A stretch of 64,000 nucleotides of DNA from Larix kaempferi (GCA_027924585.1 BSBM01000372.1:34116001-34180000), one strand, 5' to 3'; shown: positions 45,799 through 58,674, counted from the stretch's first letter. Numbers and translations: made by a program. Notes: a model not told the origin generated them from the letters alone.

Positions 45799-48700
45799 AT
45801 GATGACCCCAGCCTGAGAGGTAAGAACCCGCTTGGAAAGCATATCCGCCTCCATATTAACCTCTCTGAATACATGTTCAAAATGTATATGTTCAAATTCT
45901 AGGATAAGCTTACGAGCCGCTTCCATCCAGTGAGAGAGAAGTAGTACATTGAGTGATGAATTGCCTCTAGCCCAAGAGATAATAGATAAAGAATCACCCA
46001 ATACTACAAGAGATGTGATCTTTCTCAAACGGGCACAGAACAGTAAGAGCCAAAGGGCACATAATTCGCTCCTTGTATTGGTTCCAATCCCCAGATTTAG
46101 CCAGATATGAATGGAGACATTGTTGGAAATGTGAATTGTTGCGCCCGCTCCACCCCTCCCATTCCAACCCACAGCAGCCCCATCGAGGAATCCACATGGG
46201 AAAATCAGCACCGGAGGTGCAAACCGGTATTTCTTATTCAGACTATCCCTGCCACCGACAGCTGCATGGATAGAGGTAAATTCTTTGTGTGCTGCAAGTG
46301 TTTTATAGCTAATCCCATTACAGAAAGGAGTCTTGTTTTCAAAGATAAGAGAGTTTTGAGCTTTCCATACCTCCCAGATCATATAGTATGGGAGTTCTGT
46401 ACAACCAGCAGAAACACGGGACCACACATCGAGACATTCACATAGTGAATGATGGTTCCAACGGAATTGTACTCCAGAATTGTATGCAATTTGATTCCAA
46501 AGGTCCCGAATGAATTGACAGGAAGAGAATAGGTGATCAACTGATTCCTCCTGTGAGCAACATAGGGAGCACCATCCCGGCCCACAGAACCCACGTCGAC
46601 ATAGATTATCCCAAGTTAGAATCTTGTTACACAACGCAAGCCAGACAAAACATTTTATCTTGAGGGGTAAGACAAGTTTCCAGATAGTTTTATCCCACCA
46701 ACGAACCACAGTATGAGTCTCAGCAAACATTGCATCATATGCCAATTTAGCTGATACATTATCGCCAGCCACATCCCACGACCAAACTAATCTGTCCGCA
46801 GCATCCGACAATTGAATATTTGATTGATATATCGGCTGATATAATCATCCCATTCATTCCCCAAGGTACCCAATAGACCGAGTTGTGAAGCCGAAATCCA
46901 GAGAGACCGCCCATCCTTATACCGACCAGCCGCATGCGCCAAAGTATAAAATCCTTTAGCTTTGAGATGAGTCCTTGATTCCAGCGTTAGGATATGTCCA
47001 GACAATCCTCCCAAGATCGGATCCAGCCCCAGTCTTATGTTGCGACCATTGCCAGGCATCCAAGCAATCCAATGTGCAATAACCCTGAAGGATCCCATCA
47101 ATCCATTCCAAATATTTGAGACTCCCAAAGTAGCAGGCGGATTCAATCGCAGCCAATTTGTAACAGTAATATTTTTCAGGTATTTTGCTTTGATTATCCT
47201 TCCCCAAACCGAATTATCAAAGAGGGCGCACCAGAGACTTTTTGCGTGCAGAGCCATGACAAATAGTTCCAGATCCTTTATATTCCGACCCCCCAAGTTC
47301 CAGGGTCAGGCCAAAACAGTCAATTTCATAAGATGAAATTTCTCATGGCCTCCACCACCCAACCATAAAAAGCTGAACAGTTTTCGCCGAATTAAACAGA
47401 GGATGGTTCTAGGGATTTTACACAGCAAGAACCAATATACACCCAAGTTCTGTAAGACGAATTTTGCCAAAGTAAGCCTGCCACCCATGGATAAATGGCG
47501 AAAGCTCCAGTGACTTATACGCATTTCAAACCGTCTAACAAGCCATGACCAATCATTTATCAAGTATTTAGTTGGCTTAATGAAAAAGCCAAGATATTTC
47601 GTTCCAGCATTGAGCTCCTTGAATTTTAAAGGCAAAACAGAACTTATCGACTGTTCCACATCATCCAACAGCAAATGTTTCAAAAAATGTGATTTTATAT
47701 AACTGATAATCATACCAGTAACCAGGCAAAAAAGGTTAAGTATCTTCTTGTATTGTAACCATTCAACAAGAATACCCTTGCCAAAAAGCATAACATCATC
47801 CACAAACAGTGAATGTGTAACAGCAATATCTCTTGTAATTTTAATGCCAGCAATCAGTCCCTCCCGTCGAGCCTTATATATGGATAGACTCAAACCTTCA
47901 ATGACCAGTAGAAAAAGAAGTGGCGATAGAGGACAACCCTGTCGGAGGCCCCGGGATGCCTTAAAGAAATCTGTAGGGTGACCATTTATCAGTATAGCAT
48001 AATTGACCGATGTTACACAGGCCATTATCCATTTCATCACCTTCCATGGCAAACCGATCTGGATTAAAATTAGTCTCAGGAAATTCCAGTCCACCCTATC
48101 ATATGCTTTCACCAGATCCAATTGTAGGATGAGCGCTTCAATTCTCCTATGTTTAATTGCATGAGAGATTTCCTGAGTCACTCCCACAGCATCATGAATC
48201 TGACGGCCCCGAAGAAACCCATAGTGTTCCATGGAAATGTGTTTAGAGAGTAATGGTTTGATCCTATCAGCAATGATCTTGGAAATAATCTTGTAGACCA
48301 AATTGCAGAGAGCAATAGGCCTGAATTCATTATAGTTATTTGGATGGGATGTCTTCGGAATGAGTGCCAGATAAGTAGAGTTTAAAGCCCCAGAGACAGT
48401 GTCGAGTTTCCGAGACTCATCCATAGCCAAACGGAGATCCTCCCCCATTATATCAAAGAAATGAATAAATAGTTCCACCGACCACCCATCCGGACCAGGA
48501 GATTTATCTTTAGCAAACCCTCGCAGAGTGTTCTCCACATCCCCTAGAGAAACATCCAGATAAATACTATCCCCTTCCACCTCATTAAATATCCGAGGGT
48601 ATTCCATAATAACCTTAAACTGTTCAGCCAGAGTGGTATTTTTAGGGTCGCAATAATATTCCTGAAAGTGTCGAGCAACCTCATTCATCAATTCCTCCTC

Positions 48701-49637
48701 CCCCCTGATCCGCCGACCTGTGTGATCGTTCAGATCCCAAATAGAATTCTGCATCCTTCGAGAGTCTGCAAATTGATGGAAAAATTTTGTATTCAGATCC
48801 CCCGCTTTGAGCCAAATAGCTCGGTTCTTCAACCTCCAAGTTTCCTCCTGCAAAAGTAGAATTTTCATTTTTCGACACTCCATTGAAGAGAGTTTTGAAA
48901 TTTCCACTGGGCTTAGCCCAGTACCAACAGATCTCTGCATCAAAGATTCCATTTCCTTTTCAATCTCAGCAAGCTCCACACCCATCAAAGTTTTTTTGTT
49001 TTTTTCCCACAATATAGTATAGTCTTTGATCGCCTTGAGTTTCACCGCCAGCTTGTCCATAGCAGATCTCTCCCCCGAAACATCCAATTGTAGCCACTTA
49101 GATCTCACCCCCGTTGTGTATTCAACATCTGAAAGCCACGTGGAGTTGAATTTGAAAGGGAAGGACTTGTGATAGGGCTCCTCATCAAATTGAAGAATTA
49201 TAGGAAGATGATCGCTAATTTTAATTTGATGAATCCAGGACCTATAATTCTGAAAGCAATCCAGAAGAGATTCCGATATTAGGAATCAGTCAATGCGTTT
49301 CTATATCAGATATTCCTCCTTTCTACCATTTGACCAAGTTGGAGCCATTGGCCTCGGAGCCACATCAACCAAGGAGTATTTCATGAATAAATTACTGAAA
49401 TAAGGACCCAGGGGATCCCTCCTAGCCAGACCGCCCCAAAACTCCTCATCCCCCCAAGTGAAATTTAAGTCCCCAGCAATAATTAAGTTCTCTAGTTCCA
49501 GCAGATGTTCCGAGACAGCCAAGTCCCAGAAAGTCACCCGATTACAATAAGGTCCATAGCAATTGATAATATTAATGTTCTTTTCCGATCCCCTGATGTT
49601 CCCAGACAACAAAATACCCAGTGTGATGTTTGATGGT
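45735..49637 (-). pseudogene. LINE D ORF2 (endonuclease C-terminus, RT, zinc region, RNase H)
   Basis: Endonuclease end: LIIAGDLNFTWGDEEFWGGL and IKISDHLPIIL (49500-49200). RT: KDKSPGPDGWSVELFIHFFD, ALNSTYLALIPKTSHPNNYN, LQLDLVKAYDRVDWNFLRL, SRGLRQGCPLSPLLFLLVIE and catalytic FVDDVMLFGKG (about 47800). Zinc region: PLKIKCFVWLALCNK, CSLCCSQEE, HLFSSC. RNase H: GFLDGAAVGWNGRGGAGATI, GTNTRSELCALWLL, VVLGDSLSIISWARG, NMEADMLSKR. One frame runs to about 46815 with three stops (near 49300, 49290 and TGA at 47306-47308). One frameshift then leads to the stop at 45735. Two of these stops fit CGA to TGA and one CAG to TAG. Confidence 0.94.
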
Positions 49638-49649
49638 AATTGCGACCTT

Positions 49650-50155
49650 ATTTAGCTTTAATATTACATTTTGTTTCTTAAGATTTTGTGCCTTTAAACA
49701 AATTGTTGCTATCATATCACATCAATCTACGCAAAAGGAAGTTTTCAAATATATTTACTCGATAGTTGTTGCTAAGTCAAATTGCGACCTTATTTAGCTT
49801 TAATATTACATTTTGTTTCTTAAGATTTTGTGCCTTTAAACAAATTGTTGCTATCATATCACATCAATCTCCTGAAAATAATCTTTTTGTATTTTCTTCA
49901 TCACCCATTTTAAAATTATATTTATTTATATATATATATATATTAAAAATTAAAAATTAGTTTAAAGTAAAATAGAGGAAGAGCAGTTTTCACAGTAAAG
50001 GTTGTGGTTAAGAAATAAAATTTGTCCAATATGACATTTACATATCATTAATGTGAGTATAAATTTATTATAATTAAAGTGAGGAAAAGATTGTTAAACA
50101 TGTCATTTATAAAAATGAAGTGTGATGGACATAGTGGTTGAATTTAAATACTTTT
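49650..50155. repeat. U sequence and remaining 142-bp tandem copies
   Basis: 49650-49727 completes the interrupted tandem copy 2; 49728-49869 is copy 3. 49870-49920 continues like 24660-24710 (CCTGAAAATAAT..TTTTTGTAT). An AT microsatellite is at 49926-49943. No gene. Confidence 0.7.
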
Positions 50156-51085
50156 GATATGAACCAAAATCAACTATGGTCAATCATAGTCAACCATCAT
50201 CAACCATGAACATCAAAAGTCAACTATGGTCAACCATATTTAACAATGGTCAACTATAATCAACGATGGTCAACTTGAAAGTCAATCATTATAAAAAACG
50301 TTAATCATGGTCAACCATTATCACCATGAACAACCAAAGTCAACCGTGGTCAAGCATAGTCAACTGTGGTCAAGCATGGTCAACCATAGTCTACCATGCT
50401 CAACCATGGGCAAGCATGGTCAACCGTAGTCTACCATGGTCAACTAACCTTAATAAACCAACCATAATCAATCATGGTCAACCATAATCAACCATAATCA
50501 ACCATAGTTAACCATAATCAACCATGATTAACCATAGTTAACCATGATCAACCATAATCAACCATAGTAAACCACAATCAACCATAGTCAACCAAGGTAA
50601 ACCATGCTTAACGATGGTTTACCATGAATAGTCATCGTCAACCATGAACATCCAAAGCCAAGCATGGTCAACCATATTCAAGCATGGTCAACCATTGTCA
50701 ACCATGAGCATCCAAATTCAATCATGGTCAACCAAAATCAACCATGGTCAACCATAGTGAAGTATGGTCAAACATGGTTGACTATAGTCAAACATGGTTA
50801 ACAAAAGTCAACTATGGTCAACTAAAGACAACCATGGTCAACCATACTCAACCATGGACATCCAAAGTCAACCATGAACCAAAGTCAACCATAGTTAAGC
50901 ATGATCAACCAAAGTCAACCATTATATTTAATTATTATTATTATTATTAACATTATATTTAAATTATTATTATGGTCAACCATACTCAACCATGGACATC
51001 CAAAGTCAACCATATTCAACGATAGTCAACCATGAACCAAAGTCAACCATAGTTAAGCATGATCAACCAAAGTCAACCATTATAT
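50156..51085. repeat. GTCAACCATG minisatellite, second array
   Basis: Dense degenerate repeats of GGTCAACCATAGTCAACC type on a roughly 10-bp lattice, more regular than the first array. A block of about 135 bp is duplicated at its end (TACTCAACCATGGACATCCA at about 50848 and 50982), each followed by an ATT microsatellite. TTGAC cores are present in nearly every unit on the minus strand. Confidence 0.9.
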
Positions 51086-51995
51086 TTAATTATTATTATT
51101 ATTATTAACATTGCATTTAATATTATTTAATTGTCTTTAATATATTGTTTATTTATATTGTTTTTATAAATAATTATTAACATTTTTTATAATAATAATA
51201 GTAATAATAACTTTGTAAACCGACTACTTTTAAATGTTTGACCAGAGTTTAGGCATAATTAAAAAAAATTAATATTTTTTTGTTAAGAAAATTAATTTTC
51301 CAAATTCCTCAATTTCACTACTTAAATTTATTAGTATGAGTTGGAATTAATAGATTATTATTTTTATAAACATATTTTAATAATAAAAAGCTGTGACTAA
51401 TAGTTGAAATCTCAATTTTAAATAAAAAAAACCCTCACTTAGAAAAGAAAATGAATAAATTTTTTTTCGATACATACGTTCATACATTTTTACTTACTTA
51501 ATTAAGATGTAATTAATAACTACTTTTAATTATCATAATTTGAGATAATTGTGATACTTTTCCCTACACTTTCTTCTTATTCAAGATTTTTCCAGTCATT
51601 TTTTTTATGTCAAAGTTGCATATGACAATCACTACAACAATTTCAAATCGCTTGAAACAATACTTCAAAAGGCTGAAAAGAACGTGCCATTGATTGACTA
51701 AAATAAGTCATGACAAAACCATGAATCTTTGACACAGCTTTCTTTGAAATTGGGACTCCACCAACCATCTAAGACAACATTTTGAGCTGCTAGACCAAGT
51801 TGCAGATTCATGGACCTGATAATTAGGTTGAGCGGCCAATGTAAATAATATTTTGGTGAAGTGTCCTTGTACCTCTTGATTTAGAGAAATGTTAAGAATC
51901 AAATAAAATGATATTTTGGAGTTATTTTTTGTTTTTTAATTTGATGAAATGTAATTTAAAAACAATTTGAATGTAGTTTTAAATGAGTTATTAAT
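51086..51995. repeat. U sequence, no genes
   Basis: 51230-51370 resembles 24950-25040 (TTTTCCA.AT..CTCAATTTCACT). 51580-51740 matches 960-1215, and 51820-51930 matches 2155-2260. This is the uninterrupted counterpart of the site where the TRIM-like element lies. It also holds about 100 bp (51740-51825) that are missing around that element. Confidence 0.6.
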
Positions 51996-51998
51996 ATA

Positions 51999-52775
51999 TA
52001 TATATTTTTCAGAAAAAAAACCATATTATTAGTATTCATTATAGTAAATCAAATAGTACAAAAAAGAGTATGTCTGTAGCAAACTTATGATCAGATATAT
52101 GCTGATACCTATTTTAACATAAGCATATAAACCCATCCTCAAACATAAAGAACTAGTAACAGTTCATCACAAATACAAAAGGCTACATCATTTTTTTAGA
52201 GGTCAAAGATTTGGACTGAACCAAAATCAGCCATCACTGAAGTTTGGAATTCTTCCCAAAAGATTATCCCTTCCTCTCCTTTGTATGCAGCTTTGGACAA
52301 TATGTATCAGCCATGGAGTTGTGTTGACCATAGATATGTTCAAAGGAAATATGGCCAAAGAGCTGAATTTTTTCTTGAATTCTGCAGCATCACTGGTAAA
52401 GTGTGATAACATTTATGTTGAACTCTCCTCTAGCCCATTTTATGGTCACCCTTGAGTCTCCAAAGAGTGCCAATTCAGGTAGTCCAAAATTGCTTACGAC
52501 AGTAAGAACACACCAGAGAGTAAGTCATTCAGATTTCATGTTAGTGCCTCTTCCGCAATTCAACTTCAATGTGCAGACAAGCCATGCATGCAACCCCATC
52601 AAAGTATGCAACAGGTCTATGCTGAGGAGGGCAGAATGTACTAGTTCTGTTACAGCAAGGTTTATTAAACTCAGTGCATTGTTCAGAAATCATCATAATG
52701 ATTTTTTTGAAAGTGGTCTTCATGTTGGAACCCTGATTATCGAAGATAATGGCATTCCTAGTATGATATATATAT
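51999..52775 (-). pseudogene. LINE F remnant, RNase H domain only
   Basis: Minus strand, several frames: YFDGVACMACLHIEVELR, then GDSRVTIKWARGEFNINVIT, EHIYGQHNSMADTYC and KGEEGIIFWEEF. These correspond to FDGAAQNGKC, YGDSLITIQWARG, LNSEADLLSK and EGILFWEEH of LINE B. It is 5'-truncated, and its ends lie in AT-repeat DNA (ATTAATATATATAT at 51990 and GATATATATATATATA at 52767). Several frameshifts and stops make it older than D and E. Confidence 0.8.
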
Positions 52776-53526
52776 ATATAAAATAAAAATTAATATATTT
52801 TAACCTAAGCTTATATATTTATGTTGACTTTGATATATTAATGTAAACATATTAGATTAGACAGTATTTATTTATAAATGATTTAAATTTAGATTTGACA
52901 CTATTTATTTTTATATAGCTAAAGCTTAACCACTAAGCAACATTAAATGGGAATTTCAATGAATGGAATAAAAAACAATTGATTCAAAATTAGTTGAAGT
53001 ATGACAAACATCTTTTCTCACAACAACTAGAACTAAATCTAATTTGAAGCAACATATTTCTCTCAACACATATTTTTAATCTTATGAAAAATGATCCTTC
53101 ATCCCATGCCCTTTGAATTTATAATTTAAAATATGCTATGCAGTAGAAGTAATTAAATAACAGTATCACATCTGTTACTGCCCATTGTAACTATCTTCCT
53201 AAACCCAAGAACAGTATCACATCTGTTGGGCTGTCGAGTTTTGATGGAATGCATATTTCAGGATTGGGCAGGCAGACGTTTTCAAATACAACTACTCTCT
53301 GACTTGTTGCCGTGCTAAGTTGCAACCTGTCTAGGTTTTGATATCATTTAGTGTTTTTTAGGTTTTGTAATCGCTTTGTGCTTTCTTTGCTGTCAAGTTG
53401 TTGCATTACTGTACAAATTTATGCGATCACATCCATCGCCATTGCTGCTATCCCATCAATCTCCTGAAAATAAATACAAGGGAATAGTGTTATGCTACTT
53501 GTCTCCTTGAAATATTACAGGGCATA
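52776..53526. repeat. AT-rich sequence with a U subtype block
   Basis: 53230-53470 matches 25600-25830 (TTGGGCAGGCAGACGTTTTC, TTGCATTACTGTACAAATTT). The rest is AT-rich with no gene. Confidence 0.55.
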
Positions 53527-53763
53527 GTGTTCAACATTAACTGCTTGAACATCTTCGTCAAAGTGTTTAAAATAACAATTATGAATAGAATTTTCTGTAA
53601 TGGTTAAATCTGTACTGCTATATCCAAACAAAGAGAAAGAGTATGGTGTTCAACATTAATTGCTTGAACATCTTTGTCAAAGCTTTTAAAATAACAATTA
53701 TGAAAAGAATTTTGTATATTGGTTAAATCTTCACTGATATCTAAAGAAAGAGAAAGAGTATGG
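53527..53763. repeat. 119-bp tandem duplication
   Basis: GTGTTCAACATTAACTGCTT near 53528 and GTGTTCAACATTAATTGCTT near 53647, each followed by GAACATCTT.GTCAAAG and ending AGAGAAAGAGTATGGT. A shorter repeat of ACTGACTATTAATATTAA follows at 53815-53925. Confidence 0.8.
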
Positions 53764-54250
53764 TATACATAATAACTGCAACTTTTTGACTTAGTTTCTG
53801 TACTGGGCATGATACTGACAATATCACATGAATTGATACTGACTATATCAGATGAATACTGACTATTAATATTAATACTGACTATTAATATCACATGAAT
53901 TGATACTGACTATTAATATTAACTGTTAGTTTTTTTTAAAATTTTATAAATTAAATTTAAAATTTTAATAATCATATTTATAGTTTAGATAGCTAAGTGG
54001 ACTAACTAAAGTGGTTGAGTGAAAAAAGAATATCACTGCCAAAGTCATTGCAATGTTTGGTCCATACAACAAGAAGGTTTTAAAAAAAAGCCCCAGTAAA
54101 GAATAAAGCTCAAATCCAAGCCCTCTCTAACCAAAAAAATCAATCCTCTATATCGAAGAATAAATCAAATATGTAGTGTTATAGAATTTGTTTTGTTCCA
54201 TTCTTGTTCGTTAATGAATTCACTAACATATTTATTTTAGATCCAATAAA
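53764..54250. other. AT-rich sequence before LINE E
   Basis: 53815-53925 contains short GATACTGACTATTAATAT repeats. 54060-54250 loosely matches 3110-3240, including TTCGTTAATGAATT. No gene. Confidence 0.5.
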
Positions 54251-54252
54251 CT

Positions 54253-57200
54253 ATGCCTTATGGACCCTATTGTGACAGGGTGGCATTCTGGGATATGGCT
54301 GTCTCGGGTCATCTGCTGGAATTGGAAAATTTAGTTCTGGCTGGGGACTTAAATTTTACTTGGGGGGATGAGGAGTTTTGGGGCACTTTGGCCCGGCGGG
54401 ATCCCCTGGGTTCCTATTTCAGTAATCTTTTCATGAAATTCTCCCTTGTTGATGTGGCTCCGTGGCCAATGGCTCCAACTTGGTCAAATGGCAGAATGGG
54501 AGATCAGATTATTCAGAAACGCATTGATCGTTTCCTTATATCGGAAGCCCTTCTGGAATGGTTTCAAAATTACAGGTCCTGGATTCATCAAATAAAAATC
54601 AGTGATCATCTACCTATTATTCTACAATTTGATGTGGAGGCCTCAAACCAGCCCTTCCCATTCAAATTCAATTCGATATGGCTTTCAGATGTTGAGTACA
54701 CATCGGGTGTGAGGACTAAATGGCAACTAGATGTTTCGGGCAAGAGATCTGCAATGGACAAGCTGGCGGTAAAACTCAAGGCTATTAAAGATTATACTAT
54801 GTTGTGGGAGAAAAACAAAAAAGCTTTGTTGGGTAACGAACTTACTGAGATCGAAAAGGAAATGAAGACATTGATGTAGAGATCAGTAGGTGCTGGGCTA
54901 AGCCCTGAGGATGTGATAAAACTCTCTTCAATGGAGAGCCGAAAATTAAATATTCTTCTTATACAGGAGGAAACATGGAGGCTGAAGAGCCGAGCCATAT
55001 GGCTCAAAGCTGGGGATCAGAACACAAAATTTTTTCATCAGTATGCGGATTCTAGAAGGATGCAAAATTCTATTTGGGATCTAAACGATCACAGGGGCAG
55101 GCGGATTGGGGTGAGGAGGAATTGATGAATGAGGCGGTCCGTCACTTTCAGGAATACTACTGTGACCCAAAAAACACATCTCTGGCTGAACAATTTAAGA
55201 TTATTATGGAGTATCCTCGAATATTTAATGAGGAGGAGGGGGACGATGTATATATGGAGGTTTCTTTGATGGAGGTGGAAAACACATTGCGGGGGTTTGC
55301 TAAAGATAAATCACCTGGTCCGGATGGATGGTCGGTGGAACTATTTATCCACTTCTTTGACATTATGGGGGAGGATATCCGAATGGCTGTGGATGAGTCT
55401 CGAAAAATTGGCATGGTCTCTGGGGCTTTAAACTCAACATATTTGGCCCTCATACCGAAAACATCACATCCGAATAACTATGATGAATTCAGACCTATTG
55501 CCCTTTGCAATTTAGTCTATAAGATTATTTCTAAGATTATTGCAGATCGGATCAAACCTCTTCTTTCCAGACACATTTCCATGGAGCAGTATGGGTTTCT
55601 GCAGGGCCGCCAGATCCATGATGCGGTGGGGGTGACACAGGAAATTTTTCACACAGTAAAACAAAAGAGACTTGATGCACTCATACTACAATTGGATTTG
55701 GTGAAAGCATATGATAAGGTGGACTAGAATTTCTTGAGATTAATTCTGATTCAGATAGGATTGCCGTGGAAGGTGATGAAATGGATTATGGCCTGTATAA
55801 CTTCGGTTAATTATGCTATATTGATTAATGGACATCCAACGGAATTCTTTAAGGCATCCCGGGGACTTCGTCAGGGATGTCCTTTATCGCCGCTCCTCTT
55901 TCTATTGGTCATTGAAGGACTGAGTTTATCCATACATAAGGCAAGAAGGGAAGGGATGATTGATGGCATTAAAATTACAAGAGATATCTCTGTTACACAC
56001 TCCTTATTTGTGGATGATGTAATGCTTTTCGGTAAGGGTATCCTTGCTGAGTGGGTACAATATAAGAGGATTCTTGACTTGTTCTGCTCGGTTTCTGGCA
56101 TGATCATCAGTTATTTAAAATCTCAATTTTTGAAACATTCCATTTTGATGGAGGAGGAATGCTCGATAAGCTCTGTTCTACCTTTAAAATTTAAGGAGAT
56201 GGATGCTGGAACGAAATACCTAGGCTTCTACATTAAGCCTGCTAATTACCGGAAGAATGATTGGTCTTGGCTTGTGAGATGTTTTGAAAGACATATAAGT
56301 CACTGGAGCTTTCGCCATTTATCCCTGGGGGGCAGACTTACGCTGGCAAAAGCCGTCTTGCAGAATTTAGGGGTATATTGGTTTTCACTGTGTAAAATCC
56401 CAAGATCCATCCTCTGTCTTATTCGACGAAAGTTGTTCAGTTTCTTATGGTCGGGTGGTGGTGCACATGAAAAATTTCATCTTATTAAATGGTCTGCTTT
56501 GGCTCGTCCCTGGAAGTTGGGGGGGTGGAATATAAAGGACTTGGATCTATTTGTAAAGGCCCTGCATGCAAAATGCCTATGGCATGCTCTCTTCGATAAT
56601 TCTGTTTGGGGAAGGATTATTCGAGCTAAGTACCTGAAAAATATCCATGTTGCAAACTGGCTTAGATTGGACCATCCCACTACAATGGGTGTGTCAAATA
56701 TTTGGAATGGCTTGTTGGGATCTTTCAAGGTTATTACACAATGGATTTCCTGGATTCTTGGCAATGGTCGGGATATTAAACTGGGGCTTGATCCGATCTT
56801 GGGGGGGCCGGCGGGACGTATTCTTTCAATGGAATTAAGGACTCATCTCAGGACAAATGGTTTTTGCACTTTGGCTCATGCGGCTGGCCAGTATAAGGAT
56901 GGACGAGCTCTTTGGATCTCGGCTTCACAGTTGGGCTTAACTGGTTCTTTGGGCAATGAATGGGATGGTTATATCAGGTCGTTCTATCAATCAAACTTAA
57001 AATTATCTGAAGCTGCGGACAGATTAGCCTGGTCATGGGATGTGTCATGTGGCAATGTCTCAGCTAAATTGGCATATGATGATTTGTTTGTCGAGTCACA
57101 TTCTGTGATTCATTGGTGGGAAAAAACTATCTGGAAGCTGGTCATTCCCCTCAAGATAAAGTGTTTTGTCTGGCTAGCGTTGTGTAATAAGATACTTACT

Positions 57201-58082
57201 TGGGACAACTTATGTAGACAAGGTTTCATTGGTCCGGGTTGGTGTCCCCTATGCTGTTCCTTGGAGGAGTCTGTTGATCACCTTTTTTCTTCCTGTCATT
57301 TCATCAGGGATATTTGGGGACATATTGCAAATAAAGTTGGTGTTCAATTCCGATGGGGATATCATACACTCTGTGAATGTCTGGAGGCTTGGTCCCGTCT
57401 TTCCACAGTTTGCACTGAGCTCCCATACTTTTTGATCTGGGAGGTTTGGAAAGCCCGCAGTTCTCGAATATTTGAAAACTTGACACCACACCATGTTGGG
57501 TTATGCTATAGAACCATTGCTGCACACAAGGAATATATATCAACTTATGGAGTTGTTGTTGGCAGAAAGGATCGGAATCTGGAATACCGATTGGCTCCTC
57601 CAATCCTCGTATTTCTATGTGGATTCTTTGATGGTGTTGCTGTGTGTCGGAATGGGTCGGGTGGGGCCAGTGCAACCATTCACATATCCAACACTGTCTC
57701 TATTCATATCTGGCTTAATCTGGGTAATGGATCCAATACAAGGAGTGAGATATGTGCTCTATGGCTCTTACTATTTTGGGCCCGCCGGAGAAAGATCTCA
57801 TCGCTTGTAATATTTGGTGACTCATTATCTATCATCTCTTGGGCTAGGGGCACTTCACCACTGAATGTTCTACAACTTACTCACTGGATGGAAGCGGCTC
57901 GCAAACTTATTCTTGAATTCGAGCACATACATTTTGAACATATCTTCAGAGAGGTGAATTTGGAGGCGGATATGCTCTCAAAACGGGCTCTTCACTCTCA
58001 GGAGGGGGTCATCATGTGGCAGGAATGGCGGGAAGATATACTTTTTACACATGGTTCTTATCAGTTACATTGGACATGTTGA
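54253..58082 (+). pseudogene. LINE E ORF2 (endonuclease C-terminus, RT, zinc region, RNase H)
   Basis: Endonuclease end: VLAGDLNFTWGDEEFWGTLA and IKISDHLPIILQFD. RT: DKSPGPDGWSVELFIHFFDI, EFRPIALCNLVYKIISKI, LQLDLVKAYDKVD, SRGLRQGCPLSPLLFLLVIE and catalytic FVDDVMLFGKG (about 56008-56040). Zinc region: CPLCCSLEESVDHLFSSCHF (57243-57302). RNase H: GFFDGVAVCRNGSGGASATI, NTRSEICALWLLLFWARR, IFGDSLSIISWARG, LEADMLSKRA. The second half, 55734-58082, is one open frame of 782 codons. Breaks: TAG at 54877-54879 (Gln in LINE D), a frameshift near 55107, and TAG at 55725-55727 where LINE D has Trp. Confidence 0.95.
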
Positions 58083-58363
58083 TTATAGCCATTACTGTTT
58101 ACACTCTTTTGTTTTTTCCTATTTATACGGCTTTTTTATCTTATATGGCTTGTAGTTCTGTGTGCAGATCCATAAAATTCTCTGAGTCCAACTACTGGTT
58201 GGGCGTTTATTTATACTCTATTTTTGCGGCCTATATTACAGCCTCATGCAGATGTTGCATGGCATTTTCAGATCGGATGTATTCCCGTCTTCACTTTTTC
58301 ACTATATGCTGGTGTTTATGGGTTGATTATCTGCTACTCTATGGATGGCGATACCATTGGTGA
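58016..58363 (+). CDS. Hydrophobic frame overlapping the end of LINE E ORF2 (doubtful)
   Basis: It overlaps the last 67 bases of ORF2 in another frame and runs on to 58363; the first ATG is at 58025. The product would be rich in hydrophobic residues with several possible membrane segments (LDMLIIAITVYTLLFFPIYT, IFAAYITASCRCC). Matches to the LINE D frame: VCRSIK/MCRSLK, FAAYITASCRCC/FAAFITASYRCC. Between these blocks the two copies differ by a shifted, then restored, frame. It may be an accessory LINE protein or a chance frame in a T-rich 3' UTR. Confidence 0.3.
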   Translation: MAGMAGRYTFYTWFLSVTLDMLIIAITVYTLLFFPIYTAFLSYMACSSVCRSIKFSESNYWLGVYLYSIFAAYITASCRCCMAFSDRMYSRLHFFTICWCLWVDYLLLYGWRYHW

Positions 58364-58665
58364 TTGGTATCTGCGGCTGTCTATACTTTGGACCTATTAT
58401 TTTTGATATGTACATATTTGTTGATGTGGCATATAGCTACTGTTATGCTACAGGATATATTTCTGTATTGACATTTGGATGATGTTGGGACATATGGCAC
58501 TATTTGATGACATTTTCTGAACTACTTTGATGGCACATGCTGCTGCAGTGACCAATTTTTTCCCTGGTCCTTCCTTTGATAGGGTTTATATGCTTTTGCT
58601 ATATGGTCTGACAGTTGGACACATTTACTATTTCGTATATTAATAGTAAGTTGAATTTTTCTATG
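58083..58665 (+). other. LINE E 3' untranslated region
   Basis: From the ORF2 stop to the poly(A) tail. Its last 35 bases are shared with LINE D. Its first part carries the hydrophobic frame described at 58016-58363. Confidence 0.7.
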
Positions 58666-58674
58666 AAAAAAAAA

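Larger units (their letters stand above)
45263..49637 (-). mobile_element. LINE D, 5'-truncated L1-type element
   Basis: Minus strand, bracketed by AATTGCGACCTT at 45251-45262 and 49638-49649, with the poly(A) tail as a T run at 45261-45271. It begins inside the endonuclease domain at 49637 and keeps RT, zinc region and RNase H. Its 3' end (AAGTTGAATTTTTCTATGAA) is identical to that of LINE E, so both belong to one family. It sits inside the second of three 142-bp tandem copies. Confidence 0.94.
54251..58674 (+). mobile_element. LINE E, 5'-truncated L1-type element, same family as LINE D
   Basis: Plus strand, from inside the endonuclease domain to the poly(A) tail at 58666-58674 after GTTGAATTTTTCTATG. 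Host sequence on both sides matches the uninterrupted copy at 3200-3340, which shows the insertion point between CCAATAAA and ATGGATC. The target duplication itself is not clear. It is about as complete as LINE D and more complete than B or F. Confidence 0.92.

Noticed and set aside
40600-51085. CRISPR-like array (regular GTCAACCATG repeats)
   Set aside because: Units are far too short and contiguous, without spacers, and the context is a eukaryotic genome.
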